From: an uncultured Sulfolobales archaeon
Lineage (GTDB): Archaea; Thermoproteota; Thermoprotei_A; Sulfolobales; NBVN01
Direction: 5' to 3'
Assembly (NCBI GenBank): GCA_938045815.1
Contig: CALIBI010000045.1
Span: forward strand, 1-44,003
DNA: 44,003 nucleotides
Part shown: positions 24,717-33,306 of the stretch, piece after piece
How positions within the stretch are numbered: position 1 is the first letter of the stretch
Layout: each line of letters starts with the position of its first letter
The notes under the pieces: model-generated
Databases searched by the model: none
What the model was told of the DNA's origin: nothing
What the model saw: the letters and a program-made list of their open reading frames with translations, nothing else
Translations under genes and position numbers: made by a program

Positions 24717-27089
24717 TCACTTCTTGCCAAGAAAATCTGCGAGTGTTTTTCCTTTAGGAGCAGTTAGTTGTTTCTCTGTGATTCCGAAATAAGAAAGTAT
24801 CCTGAGTGCGGCAGGTATTATCTGATGAGTTACGTAGTACTCAATATCGATGTCTTGTGGTTTGGCTTCTATGTAGGGTCTCGCCCTAGAAGAAATACCG
24901 CCTGAACCCTTAACTATCACGTAACCTATCTTACTACCCACATCTACCTTAACACCTAGCTTCTCAAGTCTCTTAGCCGCAGTCACGTGTGGTGCCTCCA
25001 CCTCATACTCCTCAACCTTCTTGGTGAGAGTTTTCCATATGATTAGCTTCTCTAAACCTACCTTACCAGTTCTTAACTCTTCTATGATTCTCCTGACGTA
25101 GTTTACTGCTTCATTTACGTTCTTGGTTGTTAGCACGATCTTAGCTACTTCCTCTTGAACGTCCTTAGCTATCTCTGTCCAGTCACCCCTCACAGCTTCA
25201 AAACCCACGATATCTACTCTACCATCTTCTGTTAGTCCTACATATCTTTTCTTAGCTTCTGTGAAGAAAACCCTCTTATATATTTTGTCTACTTTAATCT
25301 CGAGACCTAACTCCTCATACACCTCGTTAATGAAGTTACTCACTAGGTCTTTTACGTAGCTAACGAATAAGGAATCAGTATCACCGTACACTACCTTCAA
25401 ACCCAGCTTCCTGGCTAAGTCGATAGCTTTAGATATTGTTTTTCTTCCTAGAGCGGTTATGCTTTCAGCACCCTCCTTAAAATACCATCTCGCCCCGACC
25501 CACCCCATGTAGCCGTAAGATGCGTTAGCGAGGATCTTGAGCGCTCTTTGCCTCTCGTCAAGAATCCTGTATTCAGGGCTTTCAGGGTCCAGTTTCTTCA
25601 TTAAGGAACGTATCTCGGCTCTTAGCTTAAGCAGTGTCGTGAGGACGTTCTTGTAGAAGCCTGGAGGCTCCTTAAGAAACTTATAGCCTAGCTCCTCAAT
25701 AAAGTAGCACATTGATTCATTACAGTCTCCCGCTACGAAGGTGTCAGGACTCACGTTATACTTAATCATTATGTTAGGATACATGGAGGTGAAGTCTAGC
25801 ACTACTATGTCTTCGTGCACACCCTTAACAGGCTCAAGCACTATAGCGCCTTTGTAGGGTTCGTAAGGTCTCTCAACTCTGTTGGGTATGAGTTCTCCGT
25901 ACTTAACTGCCTCACGCATCAAGTACCACTCGAGCCTGTACCCTACGGAAGCAGCACCAACCTGGTCTAGAGGGAGTCCCGTCAGGTTAGATAGCTGGAT
26001 CGCGAATGGCAAGAACTCTTTAGCTAACAGCAATGTCGAGACAGCATCATCTCTCGCATATTTAATCAAAATATCTCTAAGCTCTCTATTGTCCCAGTAC
26101 CTAGGTATCTCGTGCCACGGTATTAAAACTCTCTCTGACTTCTTCATTACTCCTAGATAGTCAGCGACTTCGTCAAGAGACTTTATCTTAACCTCAGGTA
26201 TTTCTTCAGCGAAGTTATATAAGTCTATGTGTAGCCTGCCAGGAACCGATATATGGCCGTAAGCAGACTGGCGGGGAATTCCTCCCTTAACTCTCCCCAC
26301 GTCAAGTTTTACCTTAAGTATCTGGGATCTCTGAAGGAGGAACTGCCAGTCAAACATGTTAGAATTATACCCTACTATGATGTCCGGGTCATACTCGTTA
26401 ACATACTTCACAAACTCCTCGATCAGTGCTGCGTCACTACCCCCATCATCTTTAGTCATTACTTTGACCTCCCCCTCACTATTAGCTACTGCTATGATTA
26501 TCACAGGGTTTTTCTCAGGCGTGAGAGCACCTAGGGGGCTATAAACCTCTATATCGAAAGCTAGGATCTTGAGTCTAGGAGGCCTAGTCTCTTCTAGTTT
26601 GTTGAGTTCCCCCCTCAACACGTAAGTATTCTCGACTCTAAAACTACCTGAAGGTGCTTCCTCGACCTCAGCTTCATACCAGCTGCATGGGGATACATCC
26701 TTATCTAGTATGTAACGCATAGAGAACCTAATATCTGCCTCAAGAAACTCTGTGATGCCATCTATCCTAGCAACCTCTTCTCTATACTCACGCACCGCTT
26801 CAGGAATCACTGTAGTTATTTTGAGTGCTTTGACCGGCTTGCCATAGTACTTTCTAGTAACCTCACTTACGTCTATTATTGGAGACTTAGATTTACTTAA
26901 CGCCTTAACTCTCCTAACAACACTCTCTACGTCAGCTCCCTCCTTCAAGAGAGCGTAAAAGTATGGTCTGAAGGAAGAGTCCCTAATAAGTACGGGCTCA
27001 GAATCCTCATTAAGACCCCAAAGCATTATTACTGGTAAGTTGTTCTCAACCTCATAACTCACGTCAATTAAGTAAAACTTGAGCTTCAT
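24717..27089 (-). CDS. polB: Family B DNA polymerase
   Basis: 790-residue replicative-type polymerase. The proofreading domain has exo I FDIEVYSPLG, exo II VGYNSNMFDWQFL and exo III YARDDAVSTLLL. The polymerase domain has motif A VLDFTSMYPNIM, motif B LANASYGYMGW and motif C VYGDTDSLFV. All catalytic Asp residues are visible, so the enzyme should be active. The length is nearer to the shorter crenarchaeal B-type enzymes (PolB3-like) than to Sulfolobus PolB1, but I cannot settle the subtype. ATG 27089 is the start. No intein is present. Confidence 0.96.
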   Translation of the reverse strand: MKLKFYLIDVSYEVENNLPVIMLWGLNEDSEPVLIRDSSFRPYFYALLKEGADVESVVRRVKALSKSKSPIIDVSEVTRKYYGKPVKALKITTVIPEAVREYREEVARIDGITEFLEADIRFSMRYILDKDVSPCSWYEAEVEEAPSGSFRVENTYVLRGELNKLEETRPPRLKILAFDIEVYSPLGALTPEKNPVIIIAVANSEGEVKVMTKDDGGSDAALIEEFVKYVNEYDPDIIVGYNSNMFDWQFLLQRSQILKVKLDVGRVKGGIPRQSAYGHISVPGRLHIDLYNFAEEIPEVKIKSLDEVADYLGVMKKSERVLIPWHEIPRYWDNRELRDILIKYARDDAVSTLLLAKEFLPFAIQLSNLTGLPLDQVGAASVGYRLEWYLMREAVKYGELIPNRVERPYEPYKGAIVLEPVKGVHEDIVVLDFTSMYPNIMIKYNVSPDTFVAGDCNESMCYFIEELGYKFLKEPPGFYKNVLTTLLKLRAEIRSLMKKLDPESPEYRILDERQRALKILANASYGYMGWVGARWYFKEGAESITALGRKTISKAIDLARKLGLKVVYGDTDSLFVSYVKDLVSNFINEVYEELGLEIKVDKIYKRVFFTEAKKRYVGLTEDGRVDIVGFEAVRGDWTEIAKDVQEEVAKIVLTTKNVNEAVNYVRRIIEELRTGKVGLEKLIIWKTLTKKVEEYEVEAPHVTAAKRLEKLGVKVDVGSKIGYVIVKGSGGISSRARPYIEAKPQDIDIEYYVTHQIIPAALRILSYFGITEKQLTAPKGKTLADFLGKK

Positions 27090-27230
27090 ACTTACTCCGT
27101 AATTTTAAGTGCTTAAGAAGGTATTAATTTAAACGAATATTCTCACCCGTGAATCAAACTAAAACGTTTTAAGGTTTTCCTGAGCTGGAGAACTTAAACA
27201 AGGTTTTACTCAGAAGTTAATGGAGGTCTC

Positions 27231-27621
27231 GTGAGTGATTCAAGGGTTTGAGGGTATTTGCTTCTGAGCGGCCTGAAAATCAGTTCTTTAATCCAGCTTT
27301 TGAGGAGATTCTCTATCTCAAATCTAGGCAACCAACACTTCGTTTTGGCGTAATGATAAAGTAGTGGTTATAGGGGTCTCAACCCCTCCACCCGAAATTA
27401 ACGTTCTAGAAGCTAGAGATCTTGGTATCGAGTTGGTGAGGGGATTTACCGGCGGCGCTATATACCGAGACTTAGGCAATATAAATTACGTATTGACTCT
27501 ACCGGGCTACAACCTTAGTATTGAGGAATCTTTCAGTGTTGTTGGTTTAGCTGTTGTTGAGACTTTAGGTAGCATAGGAATCACTAATATGGAGGTCTTG
27601 ACTAAAGTCCTGCAACATTAA
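27231..27621 (+). pseudogene. Decayed lipoate-protein ligase A N-terminal domain
   Basis: Two frames form the start of a lipoate ligase: RVFASERPENQFFNPAFEEI...QPTLRF, then in the next frame FWRNDKVVVIGVSTPPPEIN with VRGFTGGAIYRDLGNINY. The change of frame lies at T4 27343-27346; one more T would join them. The family motif RR.TGGGAVYHD is degraded (RG instead of RR, one Gly missing, His replaced by Arg). The frame stops at 27619, roughly half way through the usual domain. GGAGGT (27222-27227) precedes GTG 27231, which itself reaches TTG 27248 only through another one-base shift. Loss of function is therefore likely. Confidence 0.7.
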
Positions 27622-28977
27622 TCACAAACTCTTCACATACTTCGTAACTTCCTCAGCGATTTTTTCCGATTTCATGTATACTGCATCCATGTTTAGGTAC
27701 TCCCAAGCACCAAACCTCCCATTTACGAAGATCCCTAGCTTTCTTAGCTCATCACTTATTTTCTTAGTTATTTCGGATCTATTTTTGTCGTATATTATGT
27801 ACGCGTCACTCCAACGCCACACTTTACTAACCTCGAGTTCAGGGTTCTTTACTAAATCTATCTCTAGTATGTCTTCGTAGGATTTCCTGATTAGTTGGTC
27901 TTCAGGAGTTGACTTCAACTCATCCTCGTTTTTGAAGGAAATCTCAGCTATTATGGAGGCTTTCCCTGCCGGCGCGTTATTTCTTGAGAAATTGCTCAGT
28001 ATTGCTACCCTATGAGGTAGGTATTTCTTGTCTGGCAGGTATACCCAGTGGTAAGGTTTTACATCGCCTTTGATTCCCAACCCTACGACAGCTATAGGAA
28101 CCGATTTGAGCTCTTCGAGCTCCTTACTTAACCCTCCTAGAACATCTTTGAAGATTTCGCGTGATCTTTTTAGTGGCGCTGTGTATACCACGGAAACACA
28201 CTCGAAGCAGAAGTCTCTAGTATCTACCAGCAGTCTATTCTTGCTTAAGAAGCTGATTCTCTTTACTTCCTGGTTAGTGAATATCTCAACTCTCTTACTA
28301 CTCAGTACTTCGTTGAGTAGTCCCTGAATGAGTGCTTCTATACCTCCTGATGAGGGGTAGTAGAAGTTAAGCTGGTGTGTGTAGCCCTCCACACTGATCC
28401 CTACAGCACTCATTATTATTTCCTTGATTGGTGGTGTGGGTACTCTACCCTCAACCCACTCAAGAGTTATCTCGCTTAAGTTTGTTTTCCATATCTTCTC
28501 GTTGTAGGGTATCAAGTATTTATTAGCTATTCCCTCACCAAACACGTAGGGTAACCACTCAAGAAAGTTTCTAGGTTCTCTTAATTCATTCTTAAGTCTT
28601 CTAATATATGCTTCTACGGCCCCCCAGACACATTCGAATCTTTCTTCCGGTGGTAAGTCGTGTAAGCCGTTCTCGAAAGGGTACTTAACGTATGTCCCCT
28701 TATAGTAGACCTTGGTATTCCTGTAATGCTTCACATAATTGCCTTTAAGAAAGGCAAGCATCTCGTTTAGTTTGTCGGGGTGCTTGCTAAACATTATGTG
28801 TGAGCCACCGATATCAAATAAATAATTACCTACCATCTCGCTCTTGAGAAGCCCACCAACCCTATCAGTGGACTCCAGCACTGTTATTCTTAGATTCTTC
28901 TCTCTTCTTAGCAGATGGTATGTAGTAGATAGACCTGCTAGCCCTCCACCAATAATACATACTCTCTCGTTACTCAA
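27622..28977 (-). CDS. FAD-dependent amine oxidase/UDP-galactopyranose mutase-like flavoprotein
   Basis: 451-residue flavoprotein. The N-terminal dinucleotide motif is CIIGGGLAGLSTTYHLL, followed by VLESTDRVGGLLKSE and the GGSHIM segment seen in protoporphyrinogen oxidase and UDP-galactopyranose mutase relatives. WLPYVFGEGIANKYLIPYNEKIW resembles archaeal and bacterial proteins that act on nucleotide sugars or carotenoid-like substrates. Substrate is not decidable by eye. The start overlaps the end of the PPC/DUF296 gene by four bases (ATGA), so the two are coupled. The C-terminal RFGAWEYLNMDAVYMK segment matches mutase-like proteins. Confidence 0.75.
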   Translation of the reverse strand: MSNERVCIIGGGLAGLSTTYHLLRREKNLRITVLESTDRVGGLLKSEMVGNYLFDIGGSHIMFSKHPDKLNEMLAFLKGNYVKHYRNTKVYYKGTYVKYPFENGLHDLPPEERFECVWGAVEAYIRRLKNELREPRNFLEWLPYVFGEGIANKYLIPYNEKIWKTNLSEITLEWVEGRVPTPPIKEIIMSAVGISVEGYTHQLNFYYPSSGGIEALIQGLLNEVLSSKRVEIFTNQEVKRISFLSKNRLLVDTRDFCFECVSVVYTAPLKRSREIFKDVLGGLSKELEELKSVPIAVVGLGIKGDVKPYHWVYLPDKKYLPHRVAILSNFSRNNAPAGKASIIAEISFKNEDELKSTPEDQLIRKSYEDILEIDLVKNPELEVSKVWRWSDAYIIYDKNRSEITKKISDELRKLGIFVNGRFGAWEYLNMDAVYMKSEKIAEEVTKYVKSL

Positions 28978-29372
28978 CCTACGTCCCTATGCCTAAATAC
29001 TTTCCTAAGTTCCTCACCAACTTCTACAAATAATACCTCCATGAGTGGTCTCACAAAACCCCTGATTAGGTGTCCTCCCCTAACGCCTAAGTTTCTATGA
29101 CTCAACGTGACATGGATGTGTGAGAAGACCGTGCCATCACTCCTTAGTAAGTAGTTACCTATTAGCGAGACTACTTCAATTATTTCTTCCTCGCTCGAAT
29201 CTATAAATTCCGTTACATACGTCGACGTTACCGGATTGAAGTAACCTATCTCGGCTTTCTTGAAGCCGCCAATACCTATCATGAAGCCACCCTTAAGTCC
29301 TTCATTAAGCACAATCTTTTCTATGGTGTCGGGCAGTATAGAGTTCTCATCTAGCTTAACAACCTTAATCAA
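28974..29372 (-). CDS. PPC/DUF296 domain protein
   Basis: 132 residues forming a single PPC (DUF296) domain. GGFMIGIGGFKKAEIGYF and the metal-site-like FSHIHVTLSHRNLGVRGGHLIRG are the recognisable parts; the His-rich middle and GGHL are the family's conserved features. Bacterial and archaeal members form trimers and have no proven biochemical role; plant members carry AT-hooks, which are absent here. It is cotranscribed with the flavoprotein. Start could be TTG 29372 or the ATT/GTT-led codons just after it; TTAATAG near 29405 is not a clear TATA for this strand. Confidence 0.8.
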   Translation of the reverse strand: MIKVVKLDENSILPDTIEKIVLNEGLKGGFMIGIGGFKKAEIGYFNPVTSTYVTEFIDSSEEEIIEVVSLIGNYLLRSDGTVFSHIHVTLSHRNLGVRGGHLIRGFVRPLMEVLFVEVGEELRKVFRHRDVG

Positions 29373-29444
29373 TTACTCCACCTACTTATGTGTGTGAGTT
29401 AAGTTTTAATAGTTTGTTCTCGGATATTGTAGTCGGTGTACTTG

Positions 29445-30260
29445 ATGAGCAAGGTTTTCTTAACTGGTGTAAGTCCCTTAAATATAGCGTTACCTGCTGG
29501 AATACCTTATGGATCGCTAACCTTACTCTTAGGTCCTGGAGGTGTTGGTAAGTCTGTAATGCTTGCTAACCTCTCATGGGACTTCTTGAAAGACTCTAGG
29601 AACGCGGTGGTTCACGTGACTTTCGATGATTCTCCTGATGCTCTGCTTGCTCTCTATGCTTACTTCGGGTGGGATATTAGTAGGTATGTTGCTGAGGGTA
29701 GATTCAAGATAGTGGATTGTTTCAGCTTCAGGTTAGGGCCCTTCAAGAAGTCTGTTAGCGGGGTTGTTAGAGAATTAGAGGTTAGAGATCTTAGTTCTCT
29801 TGTGTACGCTGTGAGTGATGCTTCAAGTCCTACAAGAGGCTCCACGATGGTCTTAATAGACTCACTCAACGAACTAATTCTGAAGTTTGAGGTTTCTCAG
29901 TTCCTAGACTTTATAAAGAGTCTTAGAGCGGTTGTAAGTAAGGGTTTAGGAAACATAGTTATAGCAACGATACACACAACTACAGAGACTTTCCAGGAGG
30001 TAGTTAATTATCTAGAATACCTAGTTGATGGGGTGATCGAGACCAGGTTTAACCCCTCATTCCTAGAGTACGGAATACCGCTCAAAGAACTCCTAGTCAG
30101 GAAGATGAGGGGCGTGCCAACAAATCCTGTATGGATACCTTACGTAATAAGTAATGACGGGATAGCAGCAGTAGACCCTCAAAAACTAGCTATGGTGCTC
30201 CAAGAAAAAATCAGAGAAGCAGAAAAACTCAAGAAGCTACTCTCAGGTAGTGAGGATTGA
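29445..30260 (+). CDS. KaiC-like RecA-family ATPase
   Basis: About 271 residues with one RecA-type ATPase domain. Walker A is LLGPGGVGKSVML; the Walker B strand is TMVLIDSLNELI, and HVTFDDSPDALL resembles the catalytic Glu region of KaiC/GvpD-like proteins. Single-domain archaeal KaiC homologues are usually signalling or regulatory ATPases and are not clock proteins. The frame is open from GTG 29436, but ATG 29445 fits better with TTTTAATAG at about 29405. It overlaps the next gene (ferredoxin) by four bases (TTGA). Confidence 0.8.
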   Translation: MSKVFLTGVSPLNIALPAGIPYGSLTLLLGPGGVGKSVMLANLSWDFLKDSRNAVVHVTFDDSPDALLALYAYFGWDISRYVAEGRFKIVDCFSFRLGPFKKSVSGVVRELEVRDLSSLVYAVSDASSPTRGSTMVLIDSLNELILKFEVSQFLDFIKSLRAVVSKGLGNIVIATIHTTTETFQEVVNYLEYLVDGVIETRFNPSFLEYGIPLKELLVRKMRGVPTNPVWIPYVISNDGIAAVDPQKLAMVLQEKIREAEKLKKLLSGSED

Positions 30261-30484
30261 GAATAGCAATAATAATAGAACCAACGTGCAACCTATGTGG
30301 AGAATGCGTGAGCTACTGCCCAACAAGAGTATACAAAATAGAAGAAAACAAACTCACATACAACTCGGAAAAATGCATATATTGCAGAGCGTGTGAACCA
30401 CTATGCCCACAGAAAGCAATAAAAATCAAAGTAGAACACAACACGCTAAAACACAAGCAAATAACGACCACAAAATACTTTTAA
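30257..30484 (+). CDS. 2[4Fe-4S] ferredoxin
   Basis: 75-residue bacterial-type ferredoxin. CNLCGECVSYCP and CIYCRACEPLCP provide eight cysteines for two [4Fe-4S] clusters. The C-terminus is a basic extension with a His/Lys-rich end. It is coupled by a four-base overlap to the KaiC-like ATPase gene, an odd partner, so it may act as a redox input to that protein or simply share the transcript. Codon use in the last third is A-rich. TTG 30257 is the start. Confidence 0.85.
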   Translation: MRIAIIIEPTCNLCGECVSYCPTRVYKIEENKLTYNSEKCIYCRACEPLCPQKAIKIKVEHNTLKHKQITTTKYF

Positions 30485-30509
30485 CCCTCGAATAAAAAGA
30501 AATAATAGA

Positions 30510-30594
30510 GCCGGGGTCGCCTAGCCTGGTAGGGCGCCGGCCTGCTAAGCCGGTGGGGGATAACCCCGCGCGGGTTCAAATCCCGCCCCCGGCG
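30510..30594 (+). tRNA. tRNA-Ser(GCT)
   Basis: Acceptor GCCGGGG (30510-30516) pairs with CCCCGGC (30587-30593), discriminator G 30594. The anticodon stem CCGGC/GCCGG encloses loop CTGCTAA with anticodon GCT (30544-30546), reading AGC/AGU serine codons. The long variable arm GGGG-ATAA-CCCC marks a type II tRNA, as expected for serine. The T stem GCGGG/CCCGC (30570-30586) carries the TTCAAAT loop. No intron; CCA is not encoded. A TATA-like ACTTTTAAC near 30476 lies inside the end of the ferredoxin gene. Confidence 0.95.
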
Positions 30595-31082
30595 TCTCTC
30601 ATCTCTTATTAGCGTATTTTACTCTTGTAGTCGGGGATTTATCTTGACTGATATTTCTATGGGAGATTTATTGAGTGTGTTTGTACTCGGTAGTGAACGA
30701 AATCACCTAATTCGTTATTATAATAGTATCTTCAATTCTCATACCTTGCTTGAGTGTTTTAGGTTGCCTGCTTCCTTACTTGTTAGGTTTAAGACTAGCA
30801 ACACCTCGGCTAAGGTCTTCAACATTTCCGGTTTGTCGATCTTGTAGGGCTCCGCGATAACTAGAATATGTTTAATTACTGTTGCAGCTAATCGAAAACT
30901 TAAAGTCCTTAAGGGGGGAGCAGTCAAGACTGCTTCAAATATTCTTCCTAGCATCTTATCTATCTATCATGTTGCGTTTTTGTTCTACATACTTAACAAG
31001 GTGTGTTCAAATACGCGTTATCAGACTTTAAATTAGTTTGAATGGTGGCAGAATCTTTTTAACTTTTACTAAAAAATATTAG
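30595..31082. other. Gene-poor stretch between tRNA-Ser and the KOR operon
   Basis: The plus strand has no convincing gene. On the minus strand a 71-codon frame is listed separately. In another minus frame, just after its stop, a short MRIEDTIII segment (about 30712-30744) resembles the end of M24 peptidases, but it is too short to call. TTTTTAACTTTTAC near 31050-31065 is probably the TATA element of the KOR operon. Confidence 0.4.
30739..30954 (-). CDS. Possible small protein, unknown
   Basis: A 71-residue frame from ATG 30954 with two Leu/Ile-rich helices (LSFRLAATVIKHILVIAEPY and MLKTLAEVLLVLNLTSKE). No known motif and no clear ribosome-binding site; no good TATA box at the right distance. 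An in-frame TAG just upstream means the start cannot be earlier. The texture looks more protein-like than the opposite strand. It could also be a remnant of a longer gene. Confidence 0.35.
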   Translation of the reverse strand: MLGRIFEAVLTAPPLRTLSFRLAATVIKHILVIAEPYKIDKPEMLKTLAEVLLVLNLTSKEAGNLKHSSKV

Positions 31083-31358
31083 ATGGTGATAGAATTACCT
31101 GCACATGTATTGACTGACACGAGATTAGTGAGTGCTTCTAGCACACGGTTTCGCGTTAACATAATAACGAGTAGGTGTAAGGAGTGTGGTATATGTATCG
31201 GTATCTGCCCTACTAAAGTCTTGGTGAAAGGCAGTAAACATAATGAGTACGGCTTCAGATACCCTACCCCAGCAAATATTGAGAAATGTATTGGTTGTAA
31301 GCTTTGTGAGTATAATTGCCCCGAGTTCGCTATATTTGTGGAGGTTCTTGGAAAATGA
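31083..31358 (+). CDS. korD: 2-oxoacid:ferredoxin oxidoreductase, delta (ferredoxin) subunit
   Basis: 91-residue subunit with two [4Fe-4S] motifs, CKECGICIGICP and CIGCKLCEYNCP, which pass electrons from the catalytic thiamine centre to ferredoxin. It is the first of four genes in a tight operon (delta, alpha, beta, gamma). Its TGA overlaps the alpha ATG (ATGA). The N-terminal 30 residues are a non-cluster extension. TATA-like sequence about 25 bp upstream suggests a short leader. Subunit order and wording resemble 2-oxoglutarate oxidoreductases, but the exact oxoacid is not proven. Confidence 0.87.
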   Translation: MVIELPAHVLTDTRLVSASSTRFRVNIITSRCKECGICIGICPTKVLVKGSKHNEYGFRYPTPANIEKCIGCKLCEYNCPEFAIFVEVLGK

Positions 31359-32479
31359 TGAAGTCTTTTATTTCCGGCAATATAGCTATAGCTGAAGGCG
31401 CCATAACTGCTGGGATGAGGTTTTATGCTGGGTATCCTATAACACCTGCTTCCGAGATTATGGAGTATCTAGCTGAGAAATTGCCTAGAATCGGAGGAAT
31501 AACTATGCAGTTTGAGGACGAGATTGCGTCAATAAATGCCGTGATAGGCGCTTCGTGGGCTGGGGTTAAGTCAATGACAGCTACTTCAGGCCCCGGATTA
31601 TCACTCATGCTTGAAGCTCTAGGACTCGCCGTAATAACGGAGACTCCGGCAGTCATAGTAGATGTGATGAGAGCGGGACCGTCTACAGGAGTTCCTACTA
31701 AGACTTCCCAAAGCGATGTTATGCAGGTGAGGCACGGTACTCACGGAGATTACGTAATTCCGGTCTTCGCGCCCTGGTCTGCGCAGGAAGCTTACGACCT
31801 AACTATAAAAGCATTTAATGTAGCTGAGTCTCTAAGAACCCCAGTAATACTGTTATCAGATGCTGTGATCGCACACTTATGGGAATCCGTGCTTATCGCA
31901 GATCCTGGTGAGGTAGAGATAGTCAGCAGGAGGAAGCCAAGTGTTCCACCAGACGCGTATTTGCCATACAAGCCAGATGATGATTTAGTACCTCCTATGG
32001 CAACCTTCGGTGAGGGCTATAGCGTGTTAGTTGAGTCATTAATACATGATGAGAGAGGTTTTTACAAGCAAGATAAAGCAACTTATCGTAGTCTAGTCAG
32101 CAGGATCATCAATAAAGTTTTGAGCAAGATTGACTCGATATTTGAGGTAGAAACGTACTATAGTGATGACTACAGATACTTACTAGTCTCATTCGGTTCT
32201 ACAGCTAGGTCAGCTCTAGCGGCTGTTAGGATTCTTAGAAAATCAGGTATTAAGGCTGGTTTGCTTAGACTCAAGACTTTATGGCCTCTTAAGCACGAAA
32301 TTCTTAAGAAGTACTGTGAAGAAGCTGAGAAAGTGTTTGTTGTGGAAAATAATGCTGGTAAGATACTCTACGATATCGAGAGAGTGACTGAAGGTGACAA
32401 AGTCGTTCCTCTACCACTATTAGATTTAGAAATACCTGAACCAAAAGATATTGTGGATGGTGTTAGGAAGTGGTTGTGA
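31355..32479 (+). CDS. korA: 2-oxoacid:ferredoxin oxidoreductase, alpha subunit
   Basis: 374-residue alpha subunit, probably 2-oxoglutarate specific. GNIAIAEGAITAGMRFYAGYPITPASEIMEYL is the expected N-terminus, where YPITP is the substrate-binding signature; FEDEIASINAVIGASWAG and TATSGPG follow. The C-terminal transketolase-like domain contains LVSFGSTARSAL and VFVVENNAG. An upstream TTG frame reaches 31316, but ATG 31355 overlaps the delta stop and is the natural start. The stop overlaps the beta ATG (TGATG). Confidence 0.9.
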   Translation: MMKSFISGNIAIAEGAITAGMRFYAGYPITPASEIMEYLAEKLPRIGGITMQFEDEIASINAVIGASWAGVKSMTATSGPGLSLMLEALGLAVITETPAVIVDVMRAGPSTGVPTKTSQSDVMQVRHGTHGDYVIPVFAPWSAQEAYDLTIKAFNVAESLRTPVILLSDAVIAHLWESVLIADPGEVEIVSRRKPSVPPDAYLPYKPDDDLVPPMATFGEGYSVLVESLIHDERGFYKQDKATYRSLVSRIINKVLSKIDSIFEVETYYSDDYRYLLVSFGSTARSALAAVRILRKSGIKAGLLRLKTLWPLKHEILKKYCEEAEKVFVVENNAGKILYDIERVTEGDKVVPLPLLDLEIPEPKDIVDGVRKWL

Positions 32480-33306
32480 TGCCTTCAGGGAACTCTCACC
32501 CACTGGACCAGTATCTAAGGACTGCTCGATTACCACACATATGGTGTCCTGGATGCGGTATTGGTATAGCTTTAGGAGGCGTGATAAGAGCAATAGATAA
32601 GAGGATTAAAGAAGGTGTCCTTAAGAAAGAAAATGTAGTCTTTGTCACGGGCATCGGCTGCTCTGCCAGAACCTCCTTCTACGTTAATTTTGACGCCGCA
32701 CACACTCTACACGGGAGAGCTATAGCTTTCGCTACGGGTGCTAAGCTAGCTAAGCCCGAGCTGGAAGTAATAGTTATTGGTGGTGATGGAGATATAGCTG
32801 GTATAGGCGGTAATCACTTACTTCACGCTGCTAAGAGGAATATGGACTTGATAGTTTTGATGATAACTAACTTTGTCTACGCGATGACGGGAGGGCAGGT
32901 AGCTCCTACAACACCGCTCGGGCTATATACTACTACGACGCCTCACGGGAATCCTGAACCACCTCTGAACGTAGTTAAAGTAGTTTCTTCCCTCAACGCT
33001 AACTACGTAGCTAGGGCTTCAGTTACGCACCCCCTGCTCGTGGAGCAATACATGTATAAAGCTCTAGGCATGAGAGGCTTCAGGTTTATAGAAATACTTT
33101 CAACATGTCCTGAAGTATTCGGCAGACACATAGGTGTAAGAGATCCTCTTACCCTATATAACTCTCTAAGAAGTAAGGTTATTATTAAGCAATCACCCAG
33201 TATTGATGAGTCAGATCTTGATTGGGAGAAGGGCTTAGTTATAGGTGAATATTTAATTCGTGATAATCCAAGTTTCTTAGATAGAATTAAGGGGGGATCT
33301 AAATGA
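32479..33306 (+). CDS. korB: 2-oxoacid:ferredoxin oxidoreductase, beta subunit
   Basis: Thiamine diphosphate-binding subunit of about 275 residues. HIWCPGCGIGIALGG with its CPGC pair, GIGCSARTSFY, HTLHGRAIAFATGAKLA and the TPP/magnesium motif IGGDGDIAGIGGNH are all typical. NFVYAMTGGQVAPTTP is the conserved segment near the cofactor. ATG 32479 is preferred to the GTG at 32470 because it overlaps the alpha stop. The stop shares bases with the gamma ATG. Confidence 0.92.
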   Translation: MPSGNSHPLDQYLRTARLPHIWCPGCGIGIALGGVIRAIDKRIKEGVLKKENVVFVTGIGCSARTSFYVNFDAAHTLHGRAIAFATGAKLAKPELEVIVIGGDGDIAGIGGNHLLHAAKRNMDLIVLMITNFVYAMTGGQVAPTTPLGLYTTTTPHGNPEPPLNVVKVVSSLNANYVARASVTHPLLVEQYMYKALGMRGFRFIEILSTCPEVFGRHIGVRDPLTLYNSLRSKVIIKQSPSIDESDLDWEKGLVIGEYLIRDNPSFLDRIKGGSK

